Shown here piece by piece: positions 14,929-24,747 of a stretch of 50,937 nucleotides of DNA (positions are counted from its first letter, which is position 1; each line of letters opens with the position of its first letter). The notes beneath the pieces were generated by a model, which was not told the origin of the DNA, made no database searches, and saw only the letters and a list, made by a program, of their open reading frames with translations. This DNA is from an uncultured delta proteobacterium. GTDB taxonomy: Bacteria > Desulfobacterota > Desulfobulbia > Desulfobulbales > Desulfocapsaceae. Position numbers and translations under genes: made by a program. Location of the stretch: assembly GCA_903875445.1 (NCBI GenBank), contig CAIQWD010000040.1, positions 1 to 50,937 of the forward strand. The letters are read 5' to 3'.

Positions 14929-14958
14929 GGAGATCATGGTCGATAGGCCATGATCTCC
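14929..14958 (-). promoter_or_regulatory. Perfect 11-bp hairpin between recA and the FAD dehydrogenase
   Basis: GGAGATCATGG and CCATGATCTCC flank an 8-base loop. No U tract follows on the minus strand, so it is not a classic terminator. It sits 7 bases upstream of the possible TTG start and could shape translation or act as an mRNA processing or stability element. Confidence 0.5.
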
Positions 14959-14973
14959 GGGGAATGTGGATTT

Positions 14974-16056
14974 TTATTCAGCCGGAGGTACAAGCGTCGC
15001 GGCAGGCGGCACGGAAGCATCCGAAGGCACCGCAAGGTACGGTGTGGCCGGGGCGAGACCGTAGGCGAGTCGTACCTTGGTATCGATCTCAGTACACATC
15101 GCCGGATTGTCGGTAAGGAACTTTTTAGCGTTTTCCCGGCCTTGACCGATTCTTTCTTCCTTGTAGGAGTACCAGGAGCCGCTCTTCTCGACGATTTCCA
15201 GGGTGGCTGCCAGATCGAGCATATCGCCAACCTTGGAAATACCCTCGCCGTAGATAATATCGAATTCAGCCTCCTTGAAAGGCGGGGCCACCTTGTTTTT
15301 AACAACCTTGATTTTTGTTCTGTTGCCGATGATATCGTTGCCCTCTTTAATCTGGCCGATCTTCCTGATATCCAGGCGCAGCGAGGAATAGAACTTGAGG
15401 GCGTTGCCGCCGGTGGTGGTTTCGGGGTTGCCGAACATAACGCCGATCTTCATGCGTATCTGGTTGATGAAAATGAGGACGGTATTGCTGCGGTTGAGAA
15501 CGCCGGTAAATTTTCGCATGGCCTGTGACATCAGACGGGCCTGGAGTCCGACATGGTGATCGCCGACGTTGCCGTCGATTTCCGCCTTGGGTACCAGGGC
15601 GGCGACGGAGTCGATGACGATAACATCAACCCCGTTTGAGCGGATGAGGATTTCGGCGATCTCCAGGGCCTGCTCACCGAAGTCCGGCTGGGAGATGAGG
15701 AGGTTGTCGATATCGACGCCGAGCCGCTTGGCATAACTGACGTCAAGGGCGTGTTCTGCGTCGATAAAGGCGGCGGAGCCTCCGATCTTTTGGGCCTCGG
15801 CGACAACCTGCAGGGCCAGGGTGGTTTTCCCGGAGGATTCTGGGCCATAGATCTCGGTGATTCGTCCTTTAGGCAAACCGCCCACACCAAGAGCAATATC
15901 AAGGCTTAAGGCACCGGTGGAAATTACCGGGATGTTCTCGATCTCTTTCGAGCCGAGGCGCATGATGGAGCCTTTACCGAATTGTCTCTGGATTTGGCTG
16001 ATTGCGTTGTCGACACTGCTGATTCTATCCTTGCTAGGGTTAGGGCTTACGGCCAT
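14974..16056 (-). CDS. recA: RecA recombinase
   Basis: RecA forms ATP-driven filaments on single-stranded DNA for repair, recombination and LexA cleavage. The 360-residue protein has the Walker [17 protein letters not shown], Walker B region [18 protein letters not shown], the L1/L2 loop sequences ([20 protein letters not shown]) and [13 protein letters not shown] near the end. The ATG at 16056 is chosen because TTGGAG lies six to eleven bases upstream; the frame extends four codons to a TTG. The upstream 116-base gap from cinA holds a repeated AAAGAGTGA (16072 and 16090). Confidence 0.97.
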   Translation of the reverse strand: MAVSPNPSKDRISSVDNAISQIQRQFGKGSIMRLGSKEIENIPVISTGALSLDIALGVGGLPKGRITEIYGPESSGKTTLALQVVAEAQKIGGSAAFIDAEHALDVSYAKRLGVDIDNLLISQPDFGEQALEIAEILIRSNGVDVIVIDSVAALVPKAEIDGNVGDHHVGLQARLMSQAMRKFTGVLNRSNTVLIFINQIRMKIGVMFGNPETTTGGNALKFYSSLRLDIRKIGQIKEGNDIIGNRTKIKVVKNKVAPPFKEAEFDIIYGEGISKVGDMLDLAATLEIVEKSGSWYSYKEERIGQGRENAKKFLTDNPAMCTEIDTKVRLAYGLAPATPYLAVPSDASVPPAATLVPPAE

Positions 16057-16172
16057 AATGTTCTCCAATTGAAAGAGTGAAAGTACTGTAAAGAGTGATT
16101 TCTGAGTTTTGTAACCGACTGTTCTTTACCATACACTGGAAAAGTTACAAAAATCTTAACGTAATACTCTTT

Positions 16173-17435
16173 TTAAAGAGTTTGTTGCTGTCGGTCGACT
16201 CTTTGTAATAAATATTTTCTGATTAGGTCGAGACCGCTCTCGGCAGTGATCTCCCGTATCTGTTCCCGGTCGCCGCGAAAGTGAAACTTGGTAACCCAAT
16301 TTTCCTCGGCCGTGGCAATGGCAATATACACCGTGCCGATCGGTTTGTCTTCCGTGCCGCCGGCCGGCCCGGCAATGCCGGTCACCGCCAGGGCAATATC
16401 GGCACCGCTGCCAGTCCGCACCCCGACCGCCATCGCTTCGGCGGTTTCTCTACTCACCGCCCCGTGTTTCTCAAGGAGCTGCGGCGAAACCCCGAGGTAA
16501 TGGGCTTTCATGCTGTTGGCATAGGAGACAATTCCTCCGAGAAAATAAGCAGAGCTGCCGGGGGTGTCGGTAATTTTCCGGCAGATTAGACCGCCGGTGC
16601 AGGATTCGGCAACGGCCAGTTGCAGATGGCGATCAACCAGCAATCTACCGACCACCGTTTCCATGCTGTCCCGGTCGTAGCCGTAAATCGAATCGCCGAG
16701 GACGGTTCCTATGGCTTGGCAGGAGGATTTGAACAACCGTCTGGCGTTATTATTTTTTTTGTCGCGAACGATAAGGCTCAGATGGACTTCGGGAAAGACC
16801 GGGTAATAGCCGATGTGCACGTCGGGGCTGAGATCAAGGGTGGTTATCCGGCGATTGACCTCCATCTCCGGCAGATCGAAGATGCGGAAGATGCGCTGGT
16901 AGGTGGTCAGGCGGTGGTCTTTTTGCCAGGTAGCAAGCTTCGGTAAGACCTGGTCAACGAGGAGGTGCTTCATCTGGCTGGGAATACCGGGCAGGAAGAA
17001 AATCGGTTTATCGTCATGGATGAGCTGGTAGCCGGCCATCTGCGATTTTGGGCTGAGCGCTTCGGCACCGGATGGCAGCCAGGCGAGTTTTTCCAGTTGA
17101 CTTACCGGCGTGCTGGTTATTTCGTCGAGGTGGGAACGGATGTTGGAGAGGATCTCAAAATTGGGCATAGTTGGCCGATTGAGGGCCTTGGACACCGCTT
17201 CATTGGTGAGATCGTCGTCGGTTGAGCCGAGGCCGCCGGTGACGAGAACCGCATCCGCCCGGCCGAGAGCCTGTTTCAGCGCTTCGCCTATGAGATTGGG
17301 TGCATCGCCAATGGTGTTCATGCCATAAATCTCGTATCCGGCCTCAAACAGGTTCCTGGCGGCAAAACCGCTGGTGGTATTGAGGATTCTCCCGGAGGTC
17401 AGTTCGTCGCCGATGGCAATGATTTCTATCTTCAT
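16173..17435 (-). CDS. cinA: CinA: MoCF-like domain plus nicotinamide-nucleotide amidase
   Basis: The 420-residue protein has an N-terminal molybdopterin-binding-like domain (AIGDELTSGRILNTT, VLVTGGLGSTDDDLT) linked to ADP-ribose pyrophosphatase activity. The C-terminal PncC-type amidase domain has VAESCTGGLICRKITDTPG, GGIVSYANSMKAHYLGV and AVTGIAGPAGGTEDKPIGTV. It recycles deamidated or damaged pyridine nucleotides. It overlaps mtaB by four bases (ATGA). Its position ahead of recA matches many bacteria. Confidence 0.95.
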   Translation of the reverse strand: MKIEIIAIGDELTSGRILNTTSGFAARNLFEAGYEIYGMNTIGDAPNLIGEALKQALGRADAVLVTGGLGSTDDDLTNEAVSKALNRPTMPNFEILSNIRSHLDEITSTPVSQLEKLAWLPSGAEALSPKSQMAGYQLIHDDKPIFFLPGIPSQMKHLLVDQVLPKLATWQKDHRLTTYQRIFRIFDLPEMEVNRRITTLDLSPDVHIGYYPVFPEVHLSLIVRDKKNNNARRLFKSSCQAIGTVLGDSIYGYDRDSMETVVGRLLVDRHLQLAVAESCTGGLICRKITDTPGSSAYFLGGIVSYANSMKAHYLGVSPQLLEKHGAVSRETAEAMAVGVRTGSGADIALAVTGIAGPAGGTEDKPIGTVYIAIATAEENWVTKFHFRGDREQIREITAESGLDLIRKYLLQRVDRQQQTL

Positions 17436-18745
17436 GCTCCTCTCTCTCCCCGTACGGAGGTTTCTTTTAGCTCAAGAAGTCTGACCGGGACAACCTGGTG
17501 CAGCAGATCGTCCGGCCCGGAAAAGGTGACGGCAATATAGTTGGCGGTGAACCCTTTCAACATGCCGTCTTCGTCCCGCCTGCCTTCTACCACTACCGGC
17601 CAGGTACGGCCGAGCTGACTGCGCCAGAAGGCGGTTTTTTTTTCTTCGCTTAATTGCCTGAGGTTTGCAACTCGTTCGTCTTTGACCCTTTTTGCCACCT
17701 GCTTGTCGAATCCGGCGGCCTTGGTGCCGGGACGGATGGAGTAGGGGAAGACATGCAGGTAGGTGAAGTCAAGCGACTGTAAAAAAGCCTTACTTGCCGC
17801 AAAATGGGCGTCGGTTTCACCGGGAAAGCCGACGAGGATGTCGATGCCGATGGCCGCATCCGGCAAATATTCTTTGCAGAGAGTGATAACCTCGCGGAAC
17901 TGTTCGGTGTTGTAACGCCGGTTCATGCGGGTGAGGATTTCGTCATGGCCGCTTTGCAGCGGAATATGCAGATGCGGTTGGATGTTGCTCCGCCTCTGCA
18001 TCAGGGTAAGGAGTGCCTCGCCGATCTCCAGCGGTTCCAGGGAACTTATCCGGTAGGCGACCTCCGGGGTGGTAAGCGTCAGCTGGTCAAGGAGGGCGAC
18101 CAGGGTCGGCTTTTGCGGCAGATCTTTGCCGTAATTGCCGAGATGAATGCCGGTGAGGACAATTTCCTTATGGCCGACGTCTGCGAAGATTTTTGCCTGG
18201 TCGATGACTTCGGCAAGCGGCAGGCTGCGGCTCGGACCCCTGGTAAAGGGCACTATGCAGTAGGTGCAAAAACTCTCGCAACCGTCCTGGATACGCAGAT
18301 AGGCGCGAACCCGGTCGCCGAACCGGCGAACCGGCAGGCGGCAGATTTCTTTGGCGTGGGCGATATCTCCGAGAATGATTTTCGGGCTGTCGGAGGGGCC
18401 GGCCAGGGCTCTGCTGACGAGCTGATCTTTTTCGCTGTTGCCGATCAGGGTATAGGCCCTGTCCTGCAACTCTTCGTCTGCCGCCAGTTCGCCGGCGGCG
18501 ATTTCGGCATAGCAGCCGCAAATGATAATCTCGGCGCCGGGATTTTTCCGCAGGGCTTGATGGACTGCCTGACGGGACTGGGCGCCGGCGCTCCCGGTTA
18601 CGGCGCAGGTGTTGATAACGACGATATCAGCCTTGCCGTTGCGGGCAACTACGGTCAAACCGGCATCTTCGAAGCCGGCCTTGAAGGCCGCTGATTCGTA
18701 CTGGTTGACCTTGCAGCCAAGGGTGGTAATAAGCACCTTCTTCAT
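17432..18745 (-). CDS. mtaB: tRNA t6A37 methylthiotransferase MtaB
   Basis: This radical-SAM enzyme adds a methylthio group to t6A37 of tRNA. The 437-residue protein opens VLITTLGCKVNQYESAAF (first Fe-S Cys), then INTCAVTGSAGAQSRQ and GCYAEIA, then the radical-SAM motif GCESFCTYCIVPFTRG (C-x3-C-x2-C), and ends in a TRAM-like domain. The opening GCKVNQYES distinguishes MtaB from MiaB. It overlaps mnmA and cinA by four bases each, so the three genes form one coupled operon. Confidence 0.94.
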   Translation of the reverse strand: MKKVLITTLGCKVNQYESAAFKAGFEDAGLTVVARNGKADIVVINTCAVTGSAGAQSRQAVHQALRKNPGAEIIICGCYAEIAAGELAADEELQDRAYTLIGNSEKDQLVSRALAGPSDSPKIILGDIAHAKEICRLPVRRFGDRVRAYLRIQDGCESFCTYCIVPFTRGPSRSLPLAEVIDQAKIFADVGHKEIVLTGIHLGNYGKDLPQKPTLVALLDQLTLTTPEVAYRISSLEPLEIGEALLTLMQRRSNIQPHLHIPLQSGHDEILTRMNRRYNTEQFREVITLCKEYLPDAAIGIDILVGFPGETDAHFAASKAFLQSLDFTYLHVFPYSIRPGTKAAGFDKQVAKRVKDERVANLRQLSEEKKTAFWRSQLGRTWPVVVEGRRDEDGMLKGFTANYIAVTFSGPDDLLHQVVPVRLLELKETSVRGERGA

Positions 18746-19794
18746 CGTGGCGATTTGTCCCCAACTATGATGCCTGAACCAAGGAGTTCGGTGTCGTCAT
18801 ACACTACTGCAAACTGGCCGGGGGTAATGGCCCGCTGCGGTTCGGCAAAGAAGATTTCCCCGGCGCCGTCGTCCTGCAGGGCAAGTTGTGCCATTGAGCC
18901 GGAGTGACTGTAGCGGATGCGGACGGTGTACCTTTTATCGGTATCTGGCGCCGTCCCGGCAAGCCAGTGAAATTTTTCCGCGAGGATGCGGTCCTTCAGC
19001 AGATCCTGGTTGCTGCCGACGATTACCGCATTAGTCAGGGCATCGAGGCCTACGACATACAATGGTGCTTCCGAGGAGATTCCCAGGCCCCGCCTTTGGC
19101 CGATGGTATACCGAAAAAGTCCTCGGTGCCTGCCCAGGTGTTTGCCGGTGGTCGAGAGGATCGGTCCTCCAGCAATGCCTGCAGGTGCCCGGTCTTCGAG
19201 AAAATTGCCGATCTCATTATTGCTTAAGAAACAGACGTCTTGACTTTCCAGTCCGTGAAAATCATCAAAGCCGTGTTCTTCGACAAAGCGATAGGTGCTC
19301 TCCTTGGTACGTTCGCCCAAGGGCATGATAATCCTTGCCAACTGTTCCTGGGTGAGGCGAGAGAGAAAGTAGGATTGATCTTTTTTCGGATCGAGTCCCA
19401 TATAAAGGCGATGGATATTGCCGGTTTTCAGGATTTTGGCATAGTGGCCGGTGGCCATTGCGGTCATGCCGAAAGAGAGCATGGCGTCCATGAAGAGGCC
19501 GAATTTGATCTCCCGGTTGCAGATCACGCAGGGATTGGGAGTCAGTCCTTTGAAATAGCTGTCGGAAAAATAATCGAGGACCTTTTCTGCAAAGGGCAGG
19601 CGTAGATCGATAACGTGGAGAGGAATGCCAAGGCGTACGGCAATTGATTGAACCCTTTCCTCTTGGGCGGCAAAACCAGGTTGGGCGAGGTGCATAAAAA
19701 AGCCCTCGACCTGGTAGTGGTCCCGGAGGAGTAGGGCGCAGGCCGTTGAATCAACGCCGCCGCTCATGGCTATGCCGATACGTGTCTTTTTCAC
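18742..19794 (-). CDS. mnmA: tRNA 2-thiouridylase MnmA
   Basis: MnmA makes s2U34 in tRNAs for Lys, Glu and Gln. The 350-residue protein has the PP-loop RIGIAMSGGVDSTACALLL at the N-terminus, GLTPNPCVICNREIKFG with the nucleophilic Cys, ESQDVCFLSN with the second Cys, and YTIGQRRGLGI. I start at the GTG, four codons before the PP-loop strand, as family proteins do; an ATG at 19857 would add 21 unusual residues. The first gene of mnmA-mtaB-cinA, it runs divergently from a U32-family gene. Confidence 0.93.
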   Translation of the reverse strand: MKKTRIGIAMSGGVDSTACALLLRDHYQVEGFFMHLAQPGFAAQEERVQSIAVRLGIPLHVIDLRLPFAEKVLDYFSDSYFKGLTPNPCVICNREIKFGLFMDAMLSFGMTAMATGHYAKILKTGNIHRLYMGLDPKKDQSYFLSRLTQEQLARIIMPLGERTKESTYRFVEEHGFDDFHGLESQDVCFLSNNEIGNFLEDRAPAGIAGGPILSTTGKHLGRHRGLFRYTIGQRRGLGISSEAPLYVVGLDALTNAVIVGSNQDLLKDRILAEKFHWLAGTAPDTDKRYTVRIRYSHSGSMAQLALQDDGAGEIFFAEPQRAITPGQFAVVYDDTELLGSGIIVGDKSPR

Positions 19795-19937
19795 TTGTCT
19801 TCTTGCAATCCCGAGCCCTGCTCTATGAGAGGGGTTGAAAAAAAATCCTTCGTACATACATGTCGGTGAACTGCCGCGATCCGGCAGTAGAATTCCAGAT
19901 TGAACAGCAAAAAAACAACGATTCACAATACTCGACC

Positions 19938-21209
19938 ATGAATAAAAATGAAAGCGGCAATGGCCTGCGTCCGGTGTTGCCGGAGCTGTTGGCACCGGCC
20001 GGGACCTATGAGAAACTGGTGACAGCCGTGCACTACGGTGCCGATGCGGTCTATCTTGGCGGCAAACAGTTCGGTCTTAGGGAAAAGGCCGGCAACTTCA
20101 CCGAGGAAGGGATGCGGGCGGGGCTGCAATACGCCCACGCGCACGGTGCCAAGGTGTATGTGACGGTCAATATCTTTGCCCACAACCGGGATCTCGAAGG
20201 TCTTGATCAGTATCTGCTCGGCCTCGGCAGCATGGGTGTCGATGGTCTGATTATCTCCGATCCGGGGATTCTCATGATGGCCCGCAAGATCGTTCCGGAC
20301 GTGCCGATCCATCTCTCTACCCAGGCCAACGTTACCAATTATGCGGCCGCCTCCTTCTGGCTTAGCCAGGGGGTTGTTCGGCTGAACCTGGCAAGGGAAC
20401 TGTCTCTTGTCGAAATCTGCCAGATCCGGGGGCAAACGGCCGGCGAGCTGGAAGTTTTCGTGCACGGCGCCCTGTGTATTTCCTATTCGGGGCGGTGCAT
20501 GCTCTCCAACTATATGACCGGCCGTGACGCCAATCGCGGCCACTGCGCCCATCCCTGCCGCTTCAGCTACGCCCTCGTCGAAGAAAAACGGCCCGGCGAA
20601 TATTTTCCTGTCGAGGAGGACGAACGCGGCACCTATATTTTTAATTCCAAGGATCTCTGTCTTCTGGAAATGTTGCCGCAGCTGGTTGCCATCGGAGTCG
20701 ACTCCCTGAAGATCGAAGGACGGATGAAATCGATATTCTATGTGGGTGGGGTGGTGCGGGTATACAGAGCCGCCCTTGATTATCTGTACAGCCTGCCGGT
20801 GGAAGTGTGGGAAAATCCGGCGGCAATTCGTCTGCCGGACTCGTTCATGGAAGAGATTCGCCGCACCGGCACACGCGGGGTAACCGAAAACTTCATTTCC
20901 GAGCGTCCGGGCAGCTCGGAAATGCTCTATCTGTCCTCCCGGGCGACGCAAAGCTATGAACCGGTGGCAGTCATTCTACAGCCTGGCAGCACCCCTTTAG
21001 TTGAATTGCGCAACCAGGTCATGGTCGGCGAACAGATAGAGTATATGCATCGTGGCATTGAGGTGCAGCCGCTGAAAATCACCGGCATGCAGGATGAGGA
21101 AGGCAACTCCCTGGAAAAGGCCAATCCGGGGAATCGGATACTCATCTTAACTGTGCCGGAACTGAAACCGGGTGAGGTAAACGGTATTCTCAGACGTAAG
21201 AAAGTTTGA
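19938..21209 (+). CDS. trhP: U32-family protein, TrhP/YegQ type (tRNA hydroxylation)
   Basis: The protein starts PELLAPAGTYEKLVTAVHYG, contains YADAVYLGG-like GADAVYLGGKQFGLRE and the U32 core HGALCISYSGRCMLSNYMTG, then NRGHCAHPCRF, giving the four conserved Cys that bind an Fe-S cluster. DSLKIEGRMKS follows. TrhP uses prephenate to hydroxylate U34 of tRNA; U32 members were long labelled peptidases. Start choice is uncertain: 19938 keeps the usual short N-terminus, while 19860 adds 26 residues. Its neighbours MnmA and MtaB also modify tRNA anticodon loops. Confidence 0.88.
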   Translation: MNKNESGNGLRPVLPELLAPAGTYEKLVTAVHYGADAVYLGGKQFGLREKAGNFTEEGMRAGLQYAHAHGAKVYVTVNIFAHNRDLEGLDQYLLGLGSMGVDGLIISDPGILMMARKIVPDVPIHLSTQANVTNYAAASFWLSQGVVRLNLARELSLVEICQIRGQTAGELEVFVHGALCISYSGRCMLSNYMTGRDANRGHCAHPCRFSYALVEEKRPGEYFPVEEDERGTYIFNSKDLCLLEMLPQLVAIGVDSLKIEGRMKSIFYVGGVVRVYRAALDYLYSLPVEVWENPAAIRLPDSFMEEIRRTGTRGVTENFISERPGSSEMLYLSSRATQSYEPVAVILQPGSTPLVELRNQVMVGEQIEYMHRGIEVQPLKITGMQDEEGNSLEKANPGNRILILTVPELKPGEVNGILRRKKV

Positions 21210-21259
21210 TCGGGTGTTGCAAAACAACGAACCGGGAAGAATGACAATACCTGGTTTCG

Positions 21260-21493
21260 TTAAGATCGATAACAACCCAAAGAAATGCCTAGGGATTTGG
21301 GGAAACTCTGGGAGATTACAACCTGTTCTGATGTTTTCAAGAGCTTTTTCTCAAGAAAATTGAGAAGATCTTTTGCGGTGTAGCAACCTCTATGTTGCAA
21401 CCTGAATTCATTGAAGATTACCTGTTTCAGGTCTTCATCTGTGGAATTCCAACGAGAAAAAATGCAATCTCTTCTTGTAAGTGTTGTGCACAT
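21260..21493 (-). CDS. Small hypothetical protein, 77 residues
   Basis: A very good ribosome site (TTTTGAGGAGAAAGCC) sits right before the ATG. The protein starts MCTTLTRRDCIFSRWNS and has a charged helical middle (YTAKDLLNFLEKKLLKTSEQ). I do not recognise it. The last 20 residues read less naturally, so a late frameshift is possible. It lies between trhP and the Cache gene. Confidence 0.42.
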   Translation of the reverse strand: MCTTLTRRDCIFSRWNSTDEDLKQVIFNEFRLQHRGCYTAKDLLNFLEKKLLKTSEQVVISQSFPKSLGISLGCYRS

Positions 21494-21609
21494 GGCTTTC
21501 TCCTCAAAAGTATTTTGGAAAGGCTTCTGCTTATACTTATAGGATACTGGCCAGTTCTTAAAAAAATCTTACAAAGGCTTAAGGAAGGAAAAAAATATCG
21601 TGTAATAAG

Positions 21610-21661
21610 AAAAAACCTCCTCTCCGGCAGCGGGCCATATTCGATTCCTGACCCGCTGCCG
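21610..21661 (-). terminator. Inverted repeat with U tract after the Cache/MCP genes
   Basis: CGGCAGCGGG (21625-21634) pairs with CCCGCTGCCG (21652-21661) across a 17-base loop. On the minus strand a T-run follows nine bases after the stem. It is a plausible but non-ideal terminator for the cache gene ending at 21739. Confidence 0.5.
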
Positions 21662-21738
21662 ATTCGTCTCTACCCCTCACAAGGAGATAAGCACCTTAGC
21701 AATTCTTTTTAAAAAACAAGAAAAAAATTTCTAAGATA

Positions 21739-22269
21739 CTAATTTTCTTTGTAGATCGCATCACTAGGGAATTTTTTGATAATATCCGGCCCGGTGACAT
21801 CATACATACCGCTACCGACAACAAAATTTTTGCCGCCGTTTTTCACCAAAACCACATAAGAAACCTTGGGCGAACTCTCTTTCTGACCCGGTTTTGGCCA
21901 GGCATAAGCTACCCATCCTTCACCTTTTGCCTCAACAAGTTCGTTCATCGCGGCAAAGAGATAGACGCCGTTAATATCCCGCGAGTCGAGAACGCCCGTT
22001 CCATCAAGGGCCGGTTTAATAGGGTGCATAAGCATTTTCCCTTCAAGGTTATGAATCCAGATATAACCCTCTCCATCGGCAAATCGAAATTCTCCTTTCG
22101 GGTCTTTAATCTTGTCAAAGGCTGCTTCTCCTTCCGCTTTTACCAGTTCTGCTGCGGTTTTTGCCTTTGCCTTGCAGAGTTCAGGTGTAAGTGCTTCCGC
22201 ATATCCCTTGGAGTGAAGAACAAGAAGCATAACGGCTGCAATAAGGAACGCATAGATTTTTCTGGTCAT
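21739..22269 (-). CDS. Secreted single-Cache-domain protein
   Basis: The 176-residue protein has a signal peptide (MTRKIYAFLIAAVMLLVLHS ... YAEA) and one Cache-type domain: FRFADGEGYIWIHNLEGKML, HPIKPALDGTGVLDSRDING, GWVAYAWPKPGQKESSPKVS and FVVGSGMYDV. Such domains bind small ligands in the periplasm. GGAGAAAACAC precedes the ATG. It is 36 bases after an MCP gene on the same strand, so it probably presents a ligand to, or works with, that chemoreceptor (inference). Confidence 0.85.
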   Translation of the reverse strand: MTRKIYAFLIAAVMLLVLHSKGYAEALTPELCKAKAKTAAELVKAEGEAAFDKIKDPKGEFRFADGEGYIWIHNLEGKMLMHPIKPALDGTGVLDSRDINGVYLFAAMNELVEAKGEGWVAYAWPKPGQKESSPKVSYVVLVKNGGKNFVVGSGMYDVTGPDIIKKFPSDAIYKEN

Positions 22270-22305
22270 GTGTTTTCTCCTTTTTCTGGTGAGTTTCATT
22301 GTTGG

Positions 22306-24417
22306 TTACAGACTGAACTTGCCGACCAGGGTTTTCAACTCCCCAGCCAGCTTTTTAAGGTCATCGGCGCTCTTTCTAATTTGTGTACTGCCACTTTGTA
22401 CCTGGTTGCTGGTCGCCTTGACGATTTTGACATCTTCCGACGTCGATTCTACATTTTCTGTGGCCGAGCTGACATCTTTGTTCATATCTTCAAGTCCTAC
22501 AGCCACTAAAGCAACTATCTGGGAAATTTCGTTGGTGGTGACCGCCTGTTCTTCAACGGCACCGGCAATAACGACGACAATGGAATTAATGCTATCGATC
22601 ACCTGCGATATCTCTTCAATAGCGGTAATAGTCATATCGCTTGATTTTTGGATTGCGGCGATTTTCTCCCGGATATCACCGGTTGCTTGATTGGTCTGTT
22701 TTGCCAGCTCCTTCACCTCATTGGCAACGACAGCAAAGCCTTTCCCCGCCTCACCCGCTCTGGCTGCTTCAATGGTTGCATTGAGAGAGAGAAGGTTGGT
22801 CTGATCGGCGATATTGACGATTACCTCAACCACCTTACCGATTTCCGTGGCCGCATGCGACAGCTCCGTCATCTTCATGGTCGTGCTGCCAACGGTGATA
22901 ACTGCTTTGCTCGTCACCGTCCTCGCCTGTTCGGCATTAACAGCAATCTCTTTGATCGTGGCCGACATCTCCTCAGTGGCCATGGCGACATTCTGGACCT
23001 TTGCAGTTGAGTCATTGGCGATGGTGGCAATACCGGTCATTGAGGCAGCCATCCTTTCTGTGGAATCAGCTGTCTCGGTCGATTTTGCCGCAAGGGCTGC
23101 GGCATGATTATCGAGATTTTGCGAAATACCACCCAAATCGGTTGAGGCATCCGACAGATTGCCTGAGAAATTGCTGATCTGGCCAATGATTTCCTGGAGA
23201 TTGTCGATCATTTTGTTTGTGTCGTCAGCGAGTTCTCCCAGTTCATCGCTTGAGGTCACCTGTATTTTTTTTCTGAGATCACCATGGGCGATGTCTTTTG
23301 TTGCATCGGCAAGAGCATGAATTCTGCGTGCCATGTAACGGCTCATGAAGATCCCCAAAAGAGAGGCAATTATTACCGCTGCGATGGTTAAAGATACCAG
23401 GATGGTTGTCCCGTTTTTCTTTACTGCCGCCGATACCTGCAAGGCATCTTTCATTTCCTGGGCGGCGCTGGTTATCAGGTCATTTAATTGCTTGTTGATT
23501 TTTGCGGCCGATTCCGTCATTGCCGCCAGTTTGGCTCGTTCGGTTGTCTCAAGATTGTGGTAGATAGTATCGCTTAAGGCGTGTAAGCCTTTGAAAGACT
23601 TTTCAATCTTCGAGGTGGTGATGACCGTTCGGTTAAAGCCGGTTACCTTATCCGTGGCGTTGCTTGCTTTATTTATTTCCGATGCTTGATTTCTAACTTT
23701 TTCTATATTGACGGAGAGTTGTTGGAAAAGCTTCATCAGTTCCGGATTTTCCACCTTATAGGTTGTCAGCCACTCTCCTATCAATCCGGCCTTCAAATCG
23801 GTTTCTCCTTGGAAAACCTGTTCCATATTGGCGGCATCCTTTAAGAGCTGAGTCCATTCCGATTGCAGTCTTTGGCTGAGATTGAGAAAGGACGGCAAGG
23901 GATAGATAATTTTATCCTTGGTGATCACCGCATAGGAAACGTATTCTTTATGGGCCTTGATAAGATCGGCAGTGTTCGATCTGAGATTGGTACTTTCCTG
24001 AAGGATATTTTCGATCACCTGAAGAACCTTTTCAGATCCTTTCGGTGTGGTGATGCCCAGCCCATTTTTGCTGTAAAGATCGCCGGATTTGCTGCTCTTG
24101 AAGTCCTTCGATTCGGTACCCTGCTGGAGCATGGCAACCCACATATCGAAATCGTCGAGGGCGGAGGAGAGCTTGTCTTCGAATCCCTGCAGATCGCTTG
24201 TCGCACTGCTGAATTTGGCTGTACTCTCCTGGAGTTTTTCAACAGCCAGGGCGGCATTCATCACAGCGTACTGAACGGGAGCTTTGTCGTTGCCGACGGT
24301 ATCAGCGGAGTTTGATACCTGATACAGAATGATGATGCCTACGCTTCCGGAAAGAAGAACGAGAATTGCCAATCCCAAAAAACAAAAAATCAATTTTTTG
24401 CCAATAGTCATTTTCAT
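22306..24417 (-). CDS. Methyl-accepting chemotaxis protein
   Basis: The 703-residue receptor begins with a membrane helix ([18 protein letters not shown]), has a long helical periplasmic sensor of about 300 residues, a second membrane helix near residue 340 ([20 protein letters not shown]), a HAMP domain ([20 protein letters not shown]), and a cytoplasmic coiled coil with the tip [20 protein letters not shown]. No C-terminal CheR-tether pentapeptide is visible. ATG 24417 has GAGG just upstream. It signals to CheA/CheW, which are not in this window. Confidence 0.93.
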   Translation of the reverse strand: MKMTIGKKLIFCFLGLAILVLLSGSVGIIILYQVSNSADTVGNDKAPVQYAVMNAALAVEKLQESTAKFSSATSDLQGFEDKLSSALDDFDMWVAMLQQGTESKDFKSSKSGDLYSKNGLGITTPKGSEKVLQVIENILQESTNLRSNTADLIKAHKEYVSYAVITKDKIIYPLPSFLNLSQRLQSEWTQLLKDAANMEQVFQGETDLKAGLIGEWLTTYKVENPELMKLFQQLSVNIEKVRNQASEINKASNATDKVTGFNRTVITTSKIEKSFKGLHALSDTIYHNLETTERAKLAAMTESAAKINKQLNDLITSAAQEMKDALQVSAAVKKNGTTILVSLTIAAVIIASLLGIFMSRYMARRIHALADATKDIAHGDLRKKIQVTSSDELGELADDTNKMIDNLQEIIGQISNFSGNLSDASTDLGGISQNLDNHAAALAAKSTETADSTERMAASMTGIATIANDSTAKVQNVAMATEEMSATIKEIAVNAEQARTVTSKAVITVGSTTMKMTELSHAATEIGKVVEVIVNIADQTNLLSLNATIEAARAGEAGKGFAVVANEVKELAKQTNQATGDIREKIAAIQKSSDMTITAIEEISQVIDSINSIVVVIAGAVEEQAVTTNEISQIVALVAVGLEDMNKDVSSATENVESTSEDVKIVKATSNQVQSGSTQIRKSADDLKKLAGELKTLVGKFSL

Positions 24418-24747
24418 GTGCGTCCTCGGAGGCTGCATGGTTGAATAAACATCTTTTTTCCTTGTTTTCGAAGAAGACTATCTTGTCATATGTTCGATCA
24501 ATTATGGAATGTCTGGTAATGACTATCAAAACTGATAGTAAATCGAGCTATTATGAAAAATCATATAGCATTCCCGAAGGCTTTGTCAAATTGCCGAGAC
24601 AATCTCCACGGAGGGAAGAATCTTGTCGTATCCGTGAGGGACAGGTGATCGTTTTCAATTTTTCATGCGTTTCTCAAAAAATCGGTGTATTCTGAAAGTT
24701 TTCCTGTGATTTTTCGAGATGGTCAAGGAAACCTGGGTGGTCAGCCG
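24418..24747. other. Divergent intergenic region with a 7-bp inverted repeat
   Basis: No gene is supported. It separates the MCP gene from the S4/purH operon. A perfect inverted repeat ACTATCA-AAAC-TGATAGT lies at 24522-24539 and could be an operator. No confident promoter was read. Confidence 0.45.

Noticed and set aside
14022-15116. Plus-strand frame opposite the FAD dehydrogenase and recA
   Set aside because: Antisense to two secure genes; no motif and no ribosome site.
16115-16142. Possible SOS (LexA) box before recA
   Set aside because: ACTGT and ACACT arms have the wrong spacing and a mismatch compared with CTGT-N8-ACAG; not convincing.
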